From contig NZ_AP022568.1 in assembly GCF_010727605.1 (NCBI RefSeq), positions 496,001-560,000 of the forward strand: a stretch of DNA of 64,000 bases. Direction: 5' to 3'. The notes under the pieces were generated by a model, which worked only from the letters and a program-made list of their open reading frames with translations, ran no database searches and was not told where the DNA came from. Source of the stretch: Mycobacterium simiae (GTDB lineage Bacteria; Actinomycetota; Actinomycetes; Mycobacteriales; Mycobacteriaceae). Shown in pieces: positions 15,335 to 23,052 of the stretch (positions are counted from its first letter, which is position 1; each line of letters starts with the position of its first letter). Position numbers and translations under genes: made by a program.

Positions 15335-16038
15335 ACGACCGGGACGCCGCGCGCCGGGCCGAACATCCGTTGTCGTTGCCCGGGCGGACCCCGGATTGCT
15401 GCAACGACGGCCGCCACGCCACGTCCAGCACGAATACCGTTGCACCACAACGCCGCACGGTGTTGTCGCGACGCGTGCGCCTGCTCACCGCGGCGACCAT
15501 CACCTACAACATCGTGGAGGCGGTTGTCGCGATCACGGCCGGCGCAGCGGCGTCATCGGCGGCGTTGATCGGGTTCGGGCTGGACTCCCTGATCGAGGTG
15601 TCTTCGGCCGCGTCGGTGTGGTGGCAGTTCTCCGGCAGCGACCCCGAAGCGCGTGAGCGCACCGCCTTACGGATCATCGCGGCGTCGTTCTTTGCTCTAG
15701 CCGGCTACGTCACGGTCGAGTCGATCCGGTCCTTAGCCGGCGGACAGACCGCTGAATCTTCTACCGCGGGAATCGTTTTGGCGGCCGTCTCGCTGGTCGT
15801 CATGCCGCTGCTGTCGGTGGCCCAGCGGCGTGCCGGCCGCGAGCTGGGTTCGGCCAGCGCGGTCGCCGACTCCAACCAGACACTGCTGTGCACCTACCTG
15901 TCCGGCGTGCTGCTGGTGGGTCTGCTGCTGAATGCGTGGTTCGGCTGGTCGTGGGCCGACCCGGTGGTGGCGCTGGTGATCGCCGCCGTGGCCGTCAAGG
16001 AGGGCCGCACCGCCTGGCGCGGCAAACACTGCTGCTGA
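15331..16038 (+). CDS. Cation exporter, CDF-like
   Basis: Predicted 235 residues. About six hydrophobic helices are seen, with the family motifs TYNIVEAVVAI and GFGLDSLIEVSSA, whose Asp and Glu lie at the transport site. A second acidic site is SASAVADSNQT. The cytoplasmic metal-sensing domain of classic CDF exporters is absent. Extra Cys pairs at both ends (DCCNDGRH near residue 22 and a final KHCC) suggest soft-metal binding. ATG 15331 overlaps the cmtR stop, so the two are co-translated and the exporter is presumably induced by Cd or Pb. M. tuberculosis CmtR is paired with the P-type ATPase CmtA, so this is a different partner. Confidence 0.85.
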   Translation: MNDRDAARRAEHPLSLPGRTPDCCNDGRHATSSTNTVAPQRRTVLSRRVRLLTAATITYNIVEAVVAITAGAAASSAALIGFGLDSLIEVSSAASVWWQFSGSDPEARERTALRIIAASFFALAGYVTVESIRSLAGGQTAESSTAGIVLAAVSLVVMPLLSVAQRRAGRELGSASAVADSNQTLLCTYLSGVLLVGLLLNAWFGWSWADPVVALVIAAVAVKEGRTAWRGKHCC

Positions 16039-16068
16039 TCCAGGTGGCTTTTCGTCAGCTTGTGATGG

Positions 16069-16713
16069 TCAGGCAGGCAGCCCGGACTTGACCGCGACAT
16101 CCTGCTTGCGCGCCACATCGAGCGCGATATCGGGGGGTACCGGGTCGTTCGGCGCGCCCTCGAACTCGATCAGGGCGATGACCTTGCCCTCGCGGAAGAT
16201 CACCGACGTCACCGACTTGGCACCGTCGGCCGACGGGCCGGAGATGATCGTGCCGCCGATGCCCACGTCGGCCGGTGCCTGCGTGCCGCCCTTGATGGCG
16301 CCCGTTTGCGGGTCGGTGTAGGACTTGATGAGCGGGTCACGGTCCCGCTCGGCGGTGTCGGGATCGGGATAGACCAGCAGCGAGTCGACGATGCTGCGCG
16401 AGCCGCTCTGGTTCGTGAACACGCCTTCGATGCCCGGCGCGGGGTCGGTCAGCTGCCGCTTTTTGGGCGGGCCGAAGCTATCGCCCGGCACCACGATGTC
16501 CGTGGGCTTGATCAGCAGATTGCTGAAATCCGATGGCTGCGCGGAAGCACTGCTCGACGTGGCCGGCGGCGACGACGACGCCGCGGAAGTCGACGAGGTC
16601 GAGGACTTCGCCGACGACGAGGGGCCGGCCGCGTTATCGCCACCACATCCCTGCAGCGCCGCACCGACGACGAGGGTAGTTGCCGCCAGGGCAACTGCGG
16701 ATAACCGCTTCAC
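16069..16713 (-). CDS. Putative lipoprotein, Ser/Ala-rich N-terminal linker
   Basis: Predicted 214 residues. The signal peptide ends with the lipobox ALQGC (Cys at about residue 23), so it would be a cell-wall-side lipoprotein. A long Ser/Ala/Thr linker (SSSAKSSTSSTSAASSSPPA) spans residues ~30-60, and a globular domain of ~150 residues follows without a motif I recognise. Part of it (IIVPG-like, VTSVIFREGKVIALIEFEG) resembles the sensor-type fold of small mycobacterial lipoproteins. The GTG start at 16713 follows GGAGGAG. It is convergent with the cation exporter. Confidence 0.7.
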   Translation of the reverse strand: MKRLSAVALAATTLVVGAALQGCGGDNAAGPSSSAKSSTSSTSAASSSPPATSSSASAQPSDFSNLLIKPTDIVVPGDSFGPPKKRQLTDPAPGIEGVFTNQSGSRSIVDSLLVYPDPDTAERDRDPLIKSYTDPQTGAIKGGTQAPADVGIGGTIISGPSADGAKSVTSVIFREGKVIALIEFEGAPNDPVPPDIALDVARKQDVAVKSGLPA

Positions 16714-16896
16714 GATGGACTCCTCCGCGCGTCGTCGAACTTTGCCAGCGTCTCGCGCAACATAGCGGATCATCGCAGGAACCGGAAGTAAACCGGCAAA
16801 AAAATCCCCGCGTCAGCGGTTTGCAGGGCGGGAAGCCGCGGCGGCGGAAAGCACGCCCCGTAGCCGCGCCGCAACCGCTCGCGCGGTTGCCGACTC

Positions 16897-17298
16897 TCAG
16901 TCGCCGACGGCGCCTTCGGGTTTGGGACCGCGCCCCTCGCCGGTCAAATACTTAGGGCAGTACGAGCCGGCCGCGATGGCGGTGAACTTGGCCGCGCCGG
17001 TCCCGGTGAATCCCGGGTTGCGCAGCTGGAGGTTGTTGACGATCTCCTGGTCCGAGTGACCCGAGTCGACAAGCTCGCACACCGTCTTGCCCGCCGCGAT
17101 CGCGGCGGCCGGGTCCTGGAACGTCAGCCCGGCGTCTTTGAGTTCGCTGAGGAACAAGGCGTCGGCAGCGGGGTCAGGCGCCGGACTGGGGCTTGGGCTG
17201 GGATCGGCATGCGCCGGAATCGCCAACGTAATCAAGGCAACCGAGGTAACCAAGGCAACCCTCGTGGCAACCGCCAGCAGCGTCATCAGGCCTCTCAT
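16897..17298 (-). CDS. Secreted DUF732 protein
   Basis: Predicted 133 residues. A signal peptide (LLAVATRVALVTSVALITLA) is cleaved near AHAD. An unusual SPSPSPAPDPAAD linker follows, then the DUF732 domain: FLSELKDAGLTF, AIAAGKTVCELVDSG, LRNPGFTGTGAAKF and SYCPKYL. The two Cys probably form the family disulfide. It is divergent from the membrane protein gene at 17388. Confidence 0.88.
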   Translation of the reverse strand: MRGLMTLLAVATRVALVTSVALITLAIPAHADPSPSPSPAPDPAADALFLSELKDAGLTFQDPAAAIAAGKTVCELVDSGHSDQEIVNNLQLRNPGFTGTGAAKFTAIAAGSYCPKYLTGEGRGPKPEGAVGD

Positions 17299-17387
17299 AA
17301 CTTCCGGATTCTCCCAGAGTTTCCCCGCCGCTGCACCCGCCGAGTCCCCCGAGCGGCAGAAGTTCAAATGGTGTTGGCTAGGACGAT

Positions 17388-18005
17388 GTGGCAGCCATCC
17401 TGATTGTCCTGGACGTTTTTGTCGGCATCCTCGCGGTGGTCGGGCTGATTGCCACCTGGAATCACCTGCGGGCACGCCGCAGACGCTCGGGCGCCAAGGG
17501 CGTGGTGCTGGCCATCGATCGCCTCACCCCGCGCCGCAAGAATGTGACGCGCCTGCAGGTGAGCCTGCGAATGGTCGGTCCCGCGGTGCGCTACGAGGTG
17601 GGACTCGATCTCGAATCGGACGGCCACCCGTTCGACGTGTCCACGCCCAAACCCGCGCTGCGGTCGTCAATGGGCTGTGCGGACGAAGAACTGTCGTGGG
17701 GATTCGAGGTCCCCGAAGACGAACTCGACCACATCTGGGTCATTGCCTCCTGGATCGCTGCCGAGGACGCCAACCTACGCATGGCGGCACTGGCCTCAAA
17801 CCTCGGCACCTCGGAGGTCTACGAGTGGCGGTGGGCGGCCGATTGGCGCATCTCCAGTGCCGGCCACTGGCGAAAACGACGCAGCCCGACGACTCCCCCG
17901 CGCAGCATCCCCGGAATGGGTCCGCTGCAGCTGGGCCGAGCACCCGGACCGGGACGCGCAAGCGCAGCACAACCCGGCGGCCAACCCGGCGCGGCCCCGC
18001 GGTAG
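17388..18005 (+). CDS. Hypothetical membrane-anchored protein
   Basis: Predicted 205 residues. Residues 1-22 form one membrane helix (AAILIVLDVFVGILAVVGLI). A basic patch RARRRRSG follows, so the rest is probably cytoplasmic. The body (~40-155) is well-ordered in composition, with VSLRMVGPAVRYEVGLDL and EVYEWRWAADW, but matches no family I know. The tail is rich in Pro, Gly and Ala and likely disordered. Two DUF732 genes flank it in opposite orientation. The GTG start has only a weak ribosome-binding site. Confidence 0.6.
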   Translation: MAAILIVLDVFVGILAVVGLIATWNHLRARRRRSGAKGVVLAIDRLTPRRKNVTRLQVSLRMVGPAVRYEVGLDLESDGHPFDVSTPKPALRSSMGCADEELSWGFEVPEDELDHIWVIASWIAAEDANLRMAALASNLGTSEVYEWRWAADWRISSAGHWRKRRSPTTPPRSIPGMGPLQLGRAPGPGRASAAQPGGQPGAAPR

Positions 18006-18008
18006 CGG

Positions 18009-18335
18009 TTATTGGGGTCCGTTGCCGACGCTGGTGTGCGGCAAGGCACCCGGGCAATACGCGGTGGCCGCGATCGCCGCGAACTTGGCGGCATTCTCCT
18101 CGCGAAGTCCCGGATTGCGGTCTTGGACGGTCCTGACCACATCCACCATCTGGGTGCCTTGGCCGACCGCTTGGCACACCCACTTGCCCGCCGCGATCGC
18201 CCGGGCGGGATCCGGATAGGTGACGCCGGTCGCCTGTAACGCAGCCAGGAACTGGTCGTCCATTCCATCGGCGTGCGCGGGTGCGGCCGTGCCAACCAGG
18301 GCGACGGCGGCTACCAGCATCAAGAGGCGTTCCAT
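18009..18335 (-). CDS. Secreted DUF732 protein
   Basis: Predicted 108 residues. The signal peptide (LLMLVAAVALVGTAA) is cleaved near AHADG. The DUF732 domain contains FLAALQATGVTYPDP, AIAAGKWVCQAVG, RNPGLREENAAKFAAIA and AYCPGAL. It is convergent with the gene at 17388 (3 bp apart) and shares several motif stretches with the gene at 16897, so the two are probably paralogues from local duplication. Confidence 0.88.
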   Translation of the reverse strand: MERLLMLVAAVALVGTAAPAHADGMDDQFLAALQATGVTYPDPARAIAAGKWVCQAVGQGTQMVDVVRTVQDRNPGLREENAAKFAAIAATAYCPGALPHTSVGNGPQ

Positions 18336-18465
18336 AGCCCTCTGATCGTTGCAGACCCGCAGCTGATCCGCATCTCTTTTCGGCAGGTCGACCGGCGCCA
18401 CCCGATCACCGGCCCACGCCCGCAACCCCTGCCGTTCCCCGCCAACGGTGTGCGATTATTCGAAG

Positions 18466-18990
18466 ATGCGCCGCTGGCTGATCGTCCTGTCCACCGTGCT
18501 GATCGCCGCCGCTACCCACACCGCAACCGATGTGGCCGCCCCGCGCGCGTGGGCCGGGGACGCGCCGATCGGGCACATCGGCGACACCCTGCGGGTGGAT
18601 ACCGGCACTTACGTCGCCGACGTCACGGTCAGCAGCGTGGCCCCGTGCGACCCCCCACCCGGATTCGGCTACACCCGCAGCGGCGTTCCGATCAAAAGCT
18701 TCCCCGGCAGCACCCCAAACCGCGCCGACGTGACCGTGCGCGCGGTCCGGGTGCCCAATCCGTTCATCATGGCCACCGCGTTCAGCTTCACCGGGGTGAC
18801 TCCTTACGCCGACGCCTACAAACCGCGAACCACTGACGCCCCCGACGACTTGGACAACGTGCTTGTCAACGCTCCGAACGGAGCGATCGTGCGCGGCGGG
18901 GTGTACTGGGACGCCTATCGCGACCCGGTCTCCAATGTGGTGTTGCTGGACCGCAAGACGGGCCATCACCTGGCACAGTGGAACCTCTGA
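18466..18990 (+). CDS. Secreted protein, Rv2668-like
   Basis: Predicted 174 residues, close to M. tuberculosis Rv2668 (173 as I recall). A signal peptide (RRWLIVLSTVLIAAA) is cleaved around residue 30. The mature part begins with IGDTLRVDTGTYVADV and has VPNPFIMATAFSFTG, PNGAIVRGGVYWDAYRDP and the ending KTGHHLAQWNL, which suggests a beta-rich DUF4352- or MPT63-like fold. An in-frame upstream start exists at 18448. It overlaps the next gene by 13 bases. From here to the right, gene order follows M. tuberculosis. Confidence 0.75.
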   Translation: MRRWLIVLSTVLIAAATHTATDVAAPRAWAGDAPIGHIGDTLRVDTGTYVADVTVSSVAPCDPPPGFGYTRSGVPIKSFPGSTPNRADVTVRAVRVPNPFIMATAFSFTGVTPYADAYKPRTTDAPDDLDNVLVNAPNGAIVRGGVYWDAYRDPVSNVVLLDRKTGHHLAQWNL

Positions 18991-19586
18991 AACCAGACGT
19001 CCAGCTCGCCACGGCCGAGCCCGGTCAGGCCGACGAATTGGCCCACGAACTGGCCCGAGTTGCCGCCCTGACGTTTCCGCTGGCGTGCCCGCCCACGGCG
19101 GCCGCGGAGAACATCGCGTCGTTCATCGCTGCGAACCTCTCGACTGAGCGTTTTGCGCAGTACCTCACCGACCCCGACCGGGCCGTCATCACCGCGGCGC
19201 AGTCCGGACGAATGGTGGGTTACGCCATGATCATTCACGACAACGCCGATGCATGTGCCGAACTGTCGAAGATCTACGTGTTACCCGACCAGCACGGCTC
19301 GGGAATCGCCTGGGCGCTGATGCAGCGAGCCCTGGACATCGCCCGGGACTGGCGCGTTCGTCGCATCTGGCTCGGAGTGAACCGGGAAAACCAACGAGCA
19401 CAACGCTTTTACGCTAAATGCGGATTCAGGATCAACGGCACCAGAACATTTCAGGTCGGCGCCCAGATCGAAAACGACTACGTCATGGTTCGGGAACTCG
19501 ATGAGCGGCAGCGGTCAGCGCCAATAGGCGCGACGTGGCCCGCAGATACTTCTTCCGGTAGCCGCCCGCCAGCATCTCCCCGCTGA
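18978..19586 (+). CDS. GNAT-family N-acetyltransferase (Rv2669-like)
   Basis: Predicted 202 residues. The acetyl-CoA-binding motif A is visible as ELSKIYVLPDQHGSGIAWAL (~95-114), followed by RIWLGVNRENQRAQRFYAKCGF, the typical GNAT C-terminal part. The substrate is unknown. The M. tuberculosis protein is ~156 residues; this one runs ~35 residues beyond the GNAT fold, with a Ser/Pro/Arg-rich tail. That tail overlaps the end of the zapE gene on the other strand by 104 bases, so it is probably a lost stop codon. GTG lies inside the previous gene's end. Confidence 0.85.
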   Translation: MEPLKPDVQLATAEPGQADELAHELARVAALTFPLACPPTAAAENIASFIAANLSTERFAQYLTDPDRAVITAAQSGRMVGYAMIIHDNADACAELSKIYVLPDQHGSGIAWALMQRALDIARDWRVRRIWLGVNRENQRAQRFYAKCGFRINGTRTFQVGAQIENDYVMVRELDERQRSAPIGATWPADTSSGSRPPASPR

Positions 19587-20559
19587 AGATGGTGTCCAAC
19601 TTCGCCCCCGAGGCCAACACCGGGATGCCGGCGTCGTAGAGCCGGTCCGTCAGCGCCACCAGCCGCAGCGCCACGTTCTGATCGTCGATGCCGTGTACGC
19701 CGGTGAGGAACACCGCCGTCACGCCCTCGATCAAGGTCAGGTAGCGCGACGGATGCATGGTCGCCAAATGCGCGCACAGTGCGTCGAAGTCGTCCAGCGT
19801 CGCGCCGTCGGTTCCGGCGGCCCGGGTGGCGACCTCTTCGTCCGACACCGCCGGTGGTGCCGGGGGCAGACCCCGATGCCGGTAGTCCGGGCCGTCGATC
19901 CGCACCGTGGTGAAAATGCTTGCCAGCGTATTGATTTCGCGTAGGAAATCTTGCGCGGCGAAGCGGCCCTCGCCGAGCTGCTCGGGCAACGTGTTGGAGG
20001 TGGCCGCCACCGACACACCCCGCTCGACCAACGCCGACAGCAGCCGCGACACAAGCGTGGTGTTGCCCGGGTCGTCCAGCTCGAACTCGTCGATGCACAC
20101 CGCCGTGTAATCGGCCAACAGCTCGATGCATTCGGTGAAACCGAACACCCCGGCCAGTTGGGTCAACTCGCCGAACGTGGCGAACGCCTTCGGTTGATCC
20201 GGGACGCCGGGCCCCGACCCGGGCAGCTGGTAGTAGACCGAGGCCAGCAGATGCGTCTTGCCCACGCCGAACCCGCCGTCCAGGTAGATGCCCACGCCGG
20301 GCAACGCCTCGCGGCGGCCGAAAAACTTCCGCCGCCCAGCCCGCCGCTGTTCGGCCGCGCGGCAGAAGTCCTGACATGCCTGCAACGCGGCAGCCTGGGT
20401 CGGCTCGGCCGGGTCGGGGCGATAGGTGGCAAAGCTCACATCGGAAAACGTTGGGGGCGGCCGTAATTGGGAGATGAGCCGTTCCGGCGACACGCTCGGA
20501 TGCCGGTCCACCAGATGTTGTACACGCGCGCTGTCGCCCGTCGAGGTGGACCCGTGCAT
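19483..20559 (-). CDS. zapE: ZapE/AFG1-like P-loop ATPase (Rv2670c-like)
   Basis: Predicted 358 residues. The Walker A motif is DGGFGVGKTHLL (~94-105) and Walker B is AVCIDEFELDDP (~152-163); the sensor region VAATSNTLPEQL follows. This order matches the AFG1/ZapE ATPases, which act at the division site in E. coli and in mitochondrial protein quality control. The role in mycobacteria is not established. The N-terminal FATYRPDPAEPTQAAAL is typical. It is convergent with the GNAT gene and divergent from ribD, 34 bp apart. Confidence 0.88.
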   Translation of the reverse strand: MHGSTSTGDSARVQHLVDRHPSVSPERLISQLRPPPTFSDVSFATYRPDPAEPTQAAALQACQDFCRAAEQRRAGRRKFFGRREALPGVGIYLDGGFGVGKTHLLASVYYQLPGSGPGVPDQPKAFATFGELTQLAGVFGFTECIELLADYTAVCIDEFELDDPGNTTLVSRLLSALVERGVSVAATSNTLPEQLGEGRFAAQDFLREINTLASIFTTVRIDGPDYRHRGLPPAPPAVSDEEVATRAAGTDGATLDDFDALCAHLATMHPSRYLTLIEGVTAVFLTGVHGIDDQNVALRLVALTDRLYDAGIPVLASGAKLDTIFSGEMLAGGYRKKYLRATSRLLALTAAAHRVPEP

Positions 20560-20593
20560 GCGAAAATCCTAACGGCGTGCTGCAATCGTCCTC

Positions 20594-21373
20594 ATGGCCG
20601 ATTCCGGCACCGGCAGAGCCGTCGAGACCGTACTGACCCTGCTCGAATCGGGGCGCGCGGTCGGCGACGGCGAACTCCCCCAGCTCTACGCCTATCCGGA
20701 CGGCGACGACATGTGGCTGCGGGCGAATTTCATCACCAGCATCGATGGCGGGGCCGCCGCCGACGGCAAGACCGGCCCCATGGCCGGACCCGGCGACCGG
20801 CTGATCTTCTTCCTGCTGCGCGAACTCGCCGACGTCATCGTCGTAGGCGCGGGCACCGTGCGGGTAGAGGGCTATTCCGGCGCGCACGCCGGCATCGCCG
20901 AACGCCAGCGCCGGCAGGCCCGCGGGCAGAGCGAGGTGCCGCAATTGGCCATCGTCAGCAAATCCGGCCGGCTGGAACGGGATATGGGCGTCTTCACCCG
21001 GACCGAGGTGCCCCCGCTGGTGCTCACCTGCAGGGCGGCGGCGCAGGAGAGCCGCCGGCTGCTCGGCGACCTGGCCGTGGTCGTCGACTGCTCCGGCGTG
21101 GACCCAGGCAAGGTCGACGAGGCCGCCGTGCTGGCCGTGCTGCGGGACCGCGGCATGCGCCGGGTGCTGACCGAGGGGGGCCCGATGCTGCTCGGCTCGC
21201 TGATGCGGCGCGGCATGCTCGACGAGTTGTGCCTGACCATCGCGCCCTACCTCGTCGGCGGGCAGGCACCCCGCATCGCGACGGGTCCCGGTCACGCGCT
21301 CACGTCCATGAGCCGCAGCCACATCCTGACCGATGCGGCCGGCTACCTGTACACGCGCTACATGCGGGGTTAG
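20594..21373 (+). CDS. ribD: RibD-like pyrimidine/folate reductase (Rv2671-like)
   Basis: Predicted 259 residues. This is the RibD C-terminal (reductase) fold alone, without a deaminase domain: MWLRANFITSIDGGAA, DVIVVGAGTVRVEGY, RRVLTEGGPMLLGSL and the C-terminal ELCLTIAPYLVGG. The family uses NADPH on a ribosylamino-pyrimidine of riboflavin synthesis. In M. tuberculosis the Rv2671 product can also reduce dihydrofolate, and its overexpression gives para-aminosalicylate resistance. Which reaction matters here cannot be told from sequence. The next gene lies 55 bp downstream. Confidence 0.88.
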   Translation: MADSGTGRAVETVLTLLESGRAVGDGELPQLYAYPDGDDMWLRANFITSIDGGAAADGKTGPMAGPGDRLIFFLLRELADVIVVGAGTVRVEGYSGAHAGIAERQRRQARGQSEVPQLAIVSKSGRLERDMGVFTRTEVPPLVLTCRAAAQESRRLLGDLAVVVDCSGVDPGKVDEAAVLAVLRDRGMRRVLTEGGPMLLGSLMRRGMLDELCLTIAPYLVGGQAPRIATGPGHALTSMSRSHILTDAAGYLYTRYMRG

Positions 21374-21428
21374 CCGGGCCATCGTGCCCTACCGGGCCAG
21401 ACCACGCGGGATGGCTACTGTAGTCGGC

Positions 21429-23015
21429 ATGAGTCGGCACAACAGGTCCGCAGCGGCGCTGCTCCCGTTGACCGTCGTGTTGACCGTCGTCGCGACCACG
21501 CTGCTGAGCGCCTGCATCCCGGTGCTGCCCGCCGATCCGCGCTTCGTGACCAATTCCGGCGCACGGCCCCAGGGCGCGGCCCCCACCAAACCGCCGCCGG
21601 CCGGCCCGCCGCCGATCGCCGCGCCCAAAAACGATCTGCCCTGGCGCGACTGCACCTCGAAGGTGTTCACCGACGCCGGCATCCGGCCCGCACCCGGCGG
21701 GATACAACTGGACTGCGCCAACTACGACGCCGACCTCGATCCGGTCAACGGCGGCTCGGGAACCGTGAGCATCGGCGTGGTGCGCGCCCGGTCCGGTCAG
21801 ACACCCAAGGACGCCGGACCCGTCGTCTTCACCACCGGCTCCGACCTGCCGTCGTCGCAGCAGCTGCCGGTGTGGCTGTCCCAGGCCGGCGGCGACGTGT
21901 TGGCTGCCCACCCGATCGTCGCCGTGGACCGCCGCGGCATCGGCATGTCCAGCCCGATCGACTGCCGGGACCACTTCGACCGTCAGGCGATGCGCGATCA
22001 GGCGCAATTCCAAAGCGGCGACGACCCCGTCGCCAATCTGTCCGACATCTCCAACACCGCGACGACCAACTGCACCGACGCGATCGCGCCCGGCGACAGT
22101 GCTTACGACAATTCCCACGCCGCCTCCGACATCGAACGGCTGCGCAGCCTGTGGGACGTGCCGTCGGTGGCGTTGCTGGGCATCGGCAACGGCGCTCAGG
22201 TCGCGCTGGCGTACGCCTCGTCCCGGCCCGACAAGGTCGCCCGACTAATCCTCGACTCCCCGGTCGCGTTGGGAGTCAATGCCGAAGCGGCGGCCGAGCA
22301 GCAAGTCAAGGGCCAGCAGGCGGCGCTCGACGCGTTCGCCGCCCAGTGTGTGGCGGTGAACTGCGCGCTGGGCGCCGACCCCAAGGGCGCCGTCAACGAC
22401 CTGCTGTCCGACGCCCGGGCCGGCCGGGGCCCCGGCGGCGCCTCGCTGGCCGAGCTCGTCAACGCCATCACCATCGCGCTGGGCTTCCCGTCCGGCGCGC
22501 GGGTGAACGCGACGACCAGCCTGGCCAACGCGCTGGCCGCCGCCCGCTCCGGCGATGTCAACCAGCTGACCAGCCTGATCAACCACGCCGATGCCACCCG
22601 CGACACCGACGGTCAGTTCGTCAACTCCTGCAGCGACACGATCAACCGTCCGACCCCGGACCGGATCCGCGAACTCGTCGTCGCCTGGGCCAAGCTCTAT
22701 CCGCAGTTCGGCACCGTGGCCGCACTCAACCTGGTCAAGTGCGTACACTGGCCCACCATCTCGCCGCCGGCGCCGCCGAAGGACCTCAAAGTGGACGTCG
22801 TCCTGCTGGGCGTGCAGAACGACCCGATCGTCGGCAACGAAGGCGTCGCCCAGACCGCGGCCACCGTCATCAACGCCGGCGCGGCCAGCCGGCGGGTGAT
22901 GTGGCAGGGCATCGGGCACGGCGCCAGCATCTACACGCCCTGCGCGGTTCCGCCGCTCGTCGGCTATCTCAACAGCGGCAAGCTACCCGGAACCGACACG
23001 TACTGTCCCGCCTGA
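21429..23015 (+). CDS. TAP-like alpha/beta-hydrolase lipoprotein (Rv2672-like)
   Basis: Predicted 528 residues, the length I recall for Rv2672. The signal peptide ends in the lipobox LLSAC. The hydrolase core shows HPIVAVDRRGIGMSSPIDC early and a nucleophile-elbow region reading ALLGIGNGAQVALAYA. The usual GxSxG is therefore GIGNG with no Ser. A late Asp (LLGVQNDPI) and His (QGIGHGASIY) of a triad are kept. Family members are secreted peptidases or esterases such as TAP-type aminopeptidases. The missing Ser suggests a non-catalytic or altered enzyme. Several Cys pairs fit an extracytoplasmic location. The start gives the lipobox at the right distance. Confidence 0.85.
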   Translation: MSRHNRSAAALLPLTVVLTVVATTLLSACIPVLPADPRFVTNSGARPQGAAPTKPPPAGPPPIAAPKNDLPWRDCTSKVFTDAGIRPAPGGIQLDCANYDADLDPVNGGSGTVSIGVVRARSGQTPKDAGPVVFTTGSDLPSSQQLPVWLSQAGGDVLAAHPIVAVDRRGIGMSSPIDCRDHFDRQAMRDQAQFQSGDDPVANLSDISNTATTNCTDAIAPGDSAYDNSHAASDIERLRSLWDVPSVALLGIGNGAQVALAYASSRPDKVARLILDSPVALGVNAEAAAEQQVKGQQAALDAFAAQCVAVNCALGADPKGAVNDLLSDARAGRGPGGASLAELVNAITIALGFPSGARVNATTSLANALAAARSGDVNQLTSLINHADATRDTDGQFVNSCSDTINRPTPDRIRELVVAWAKLYPQFGTVAALNLVKCVHWPTISPPAPPKDLKVDVVLLGVQNDPIVGNEGVAQTAATVINAGAASRRVMWQGIGHGASIYTPCAVPPLVGYLNSGKLPGTDTYCPA

Positions 23016-23052
23016 CACGGTCGGGGGGTTTCGTCGGCGCGGCCTCGCTGCG

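Noticed and set aside
19478..21382. 634-residue minus-strand open frame over zapE and ribD
   Set aside because: Antisense of two well-supported genes, with the Arg/Gly/His-rich composition of GC-rich shadow frames.
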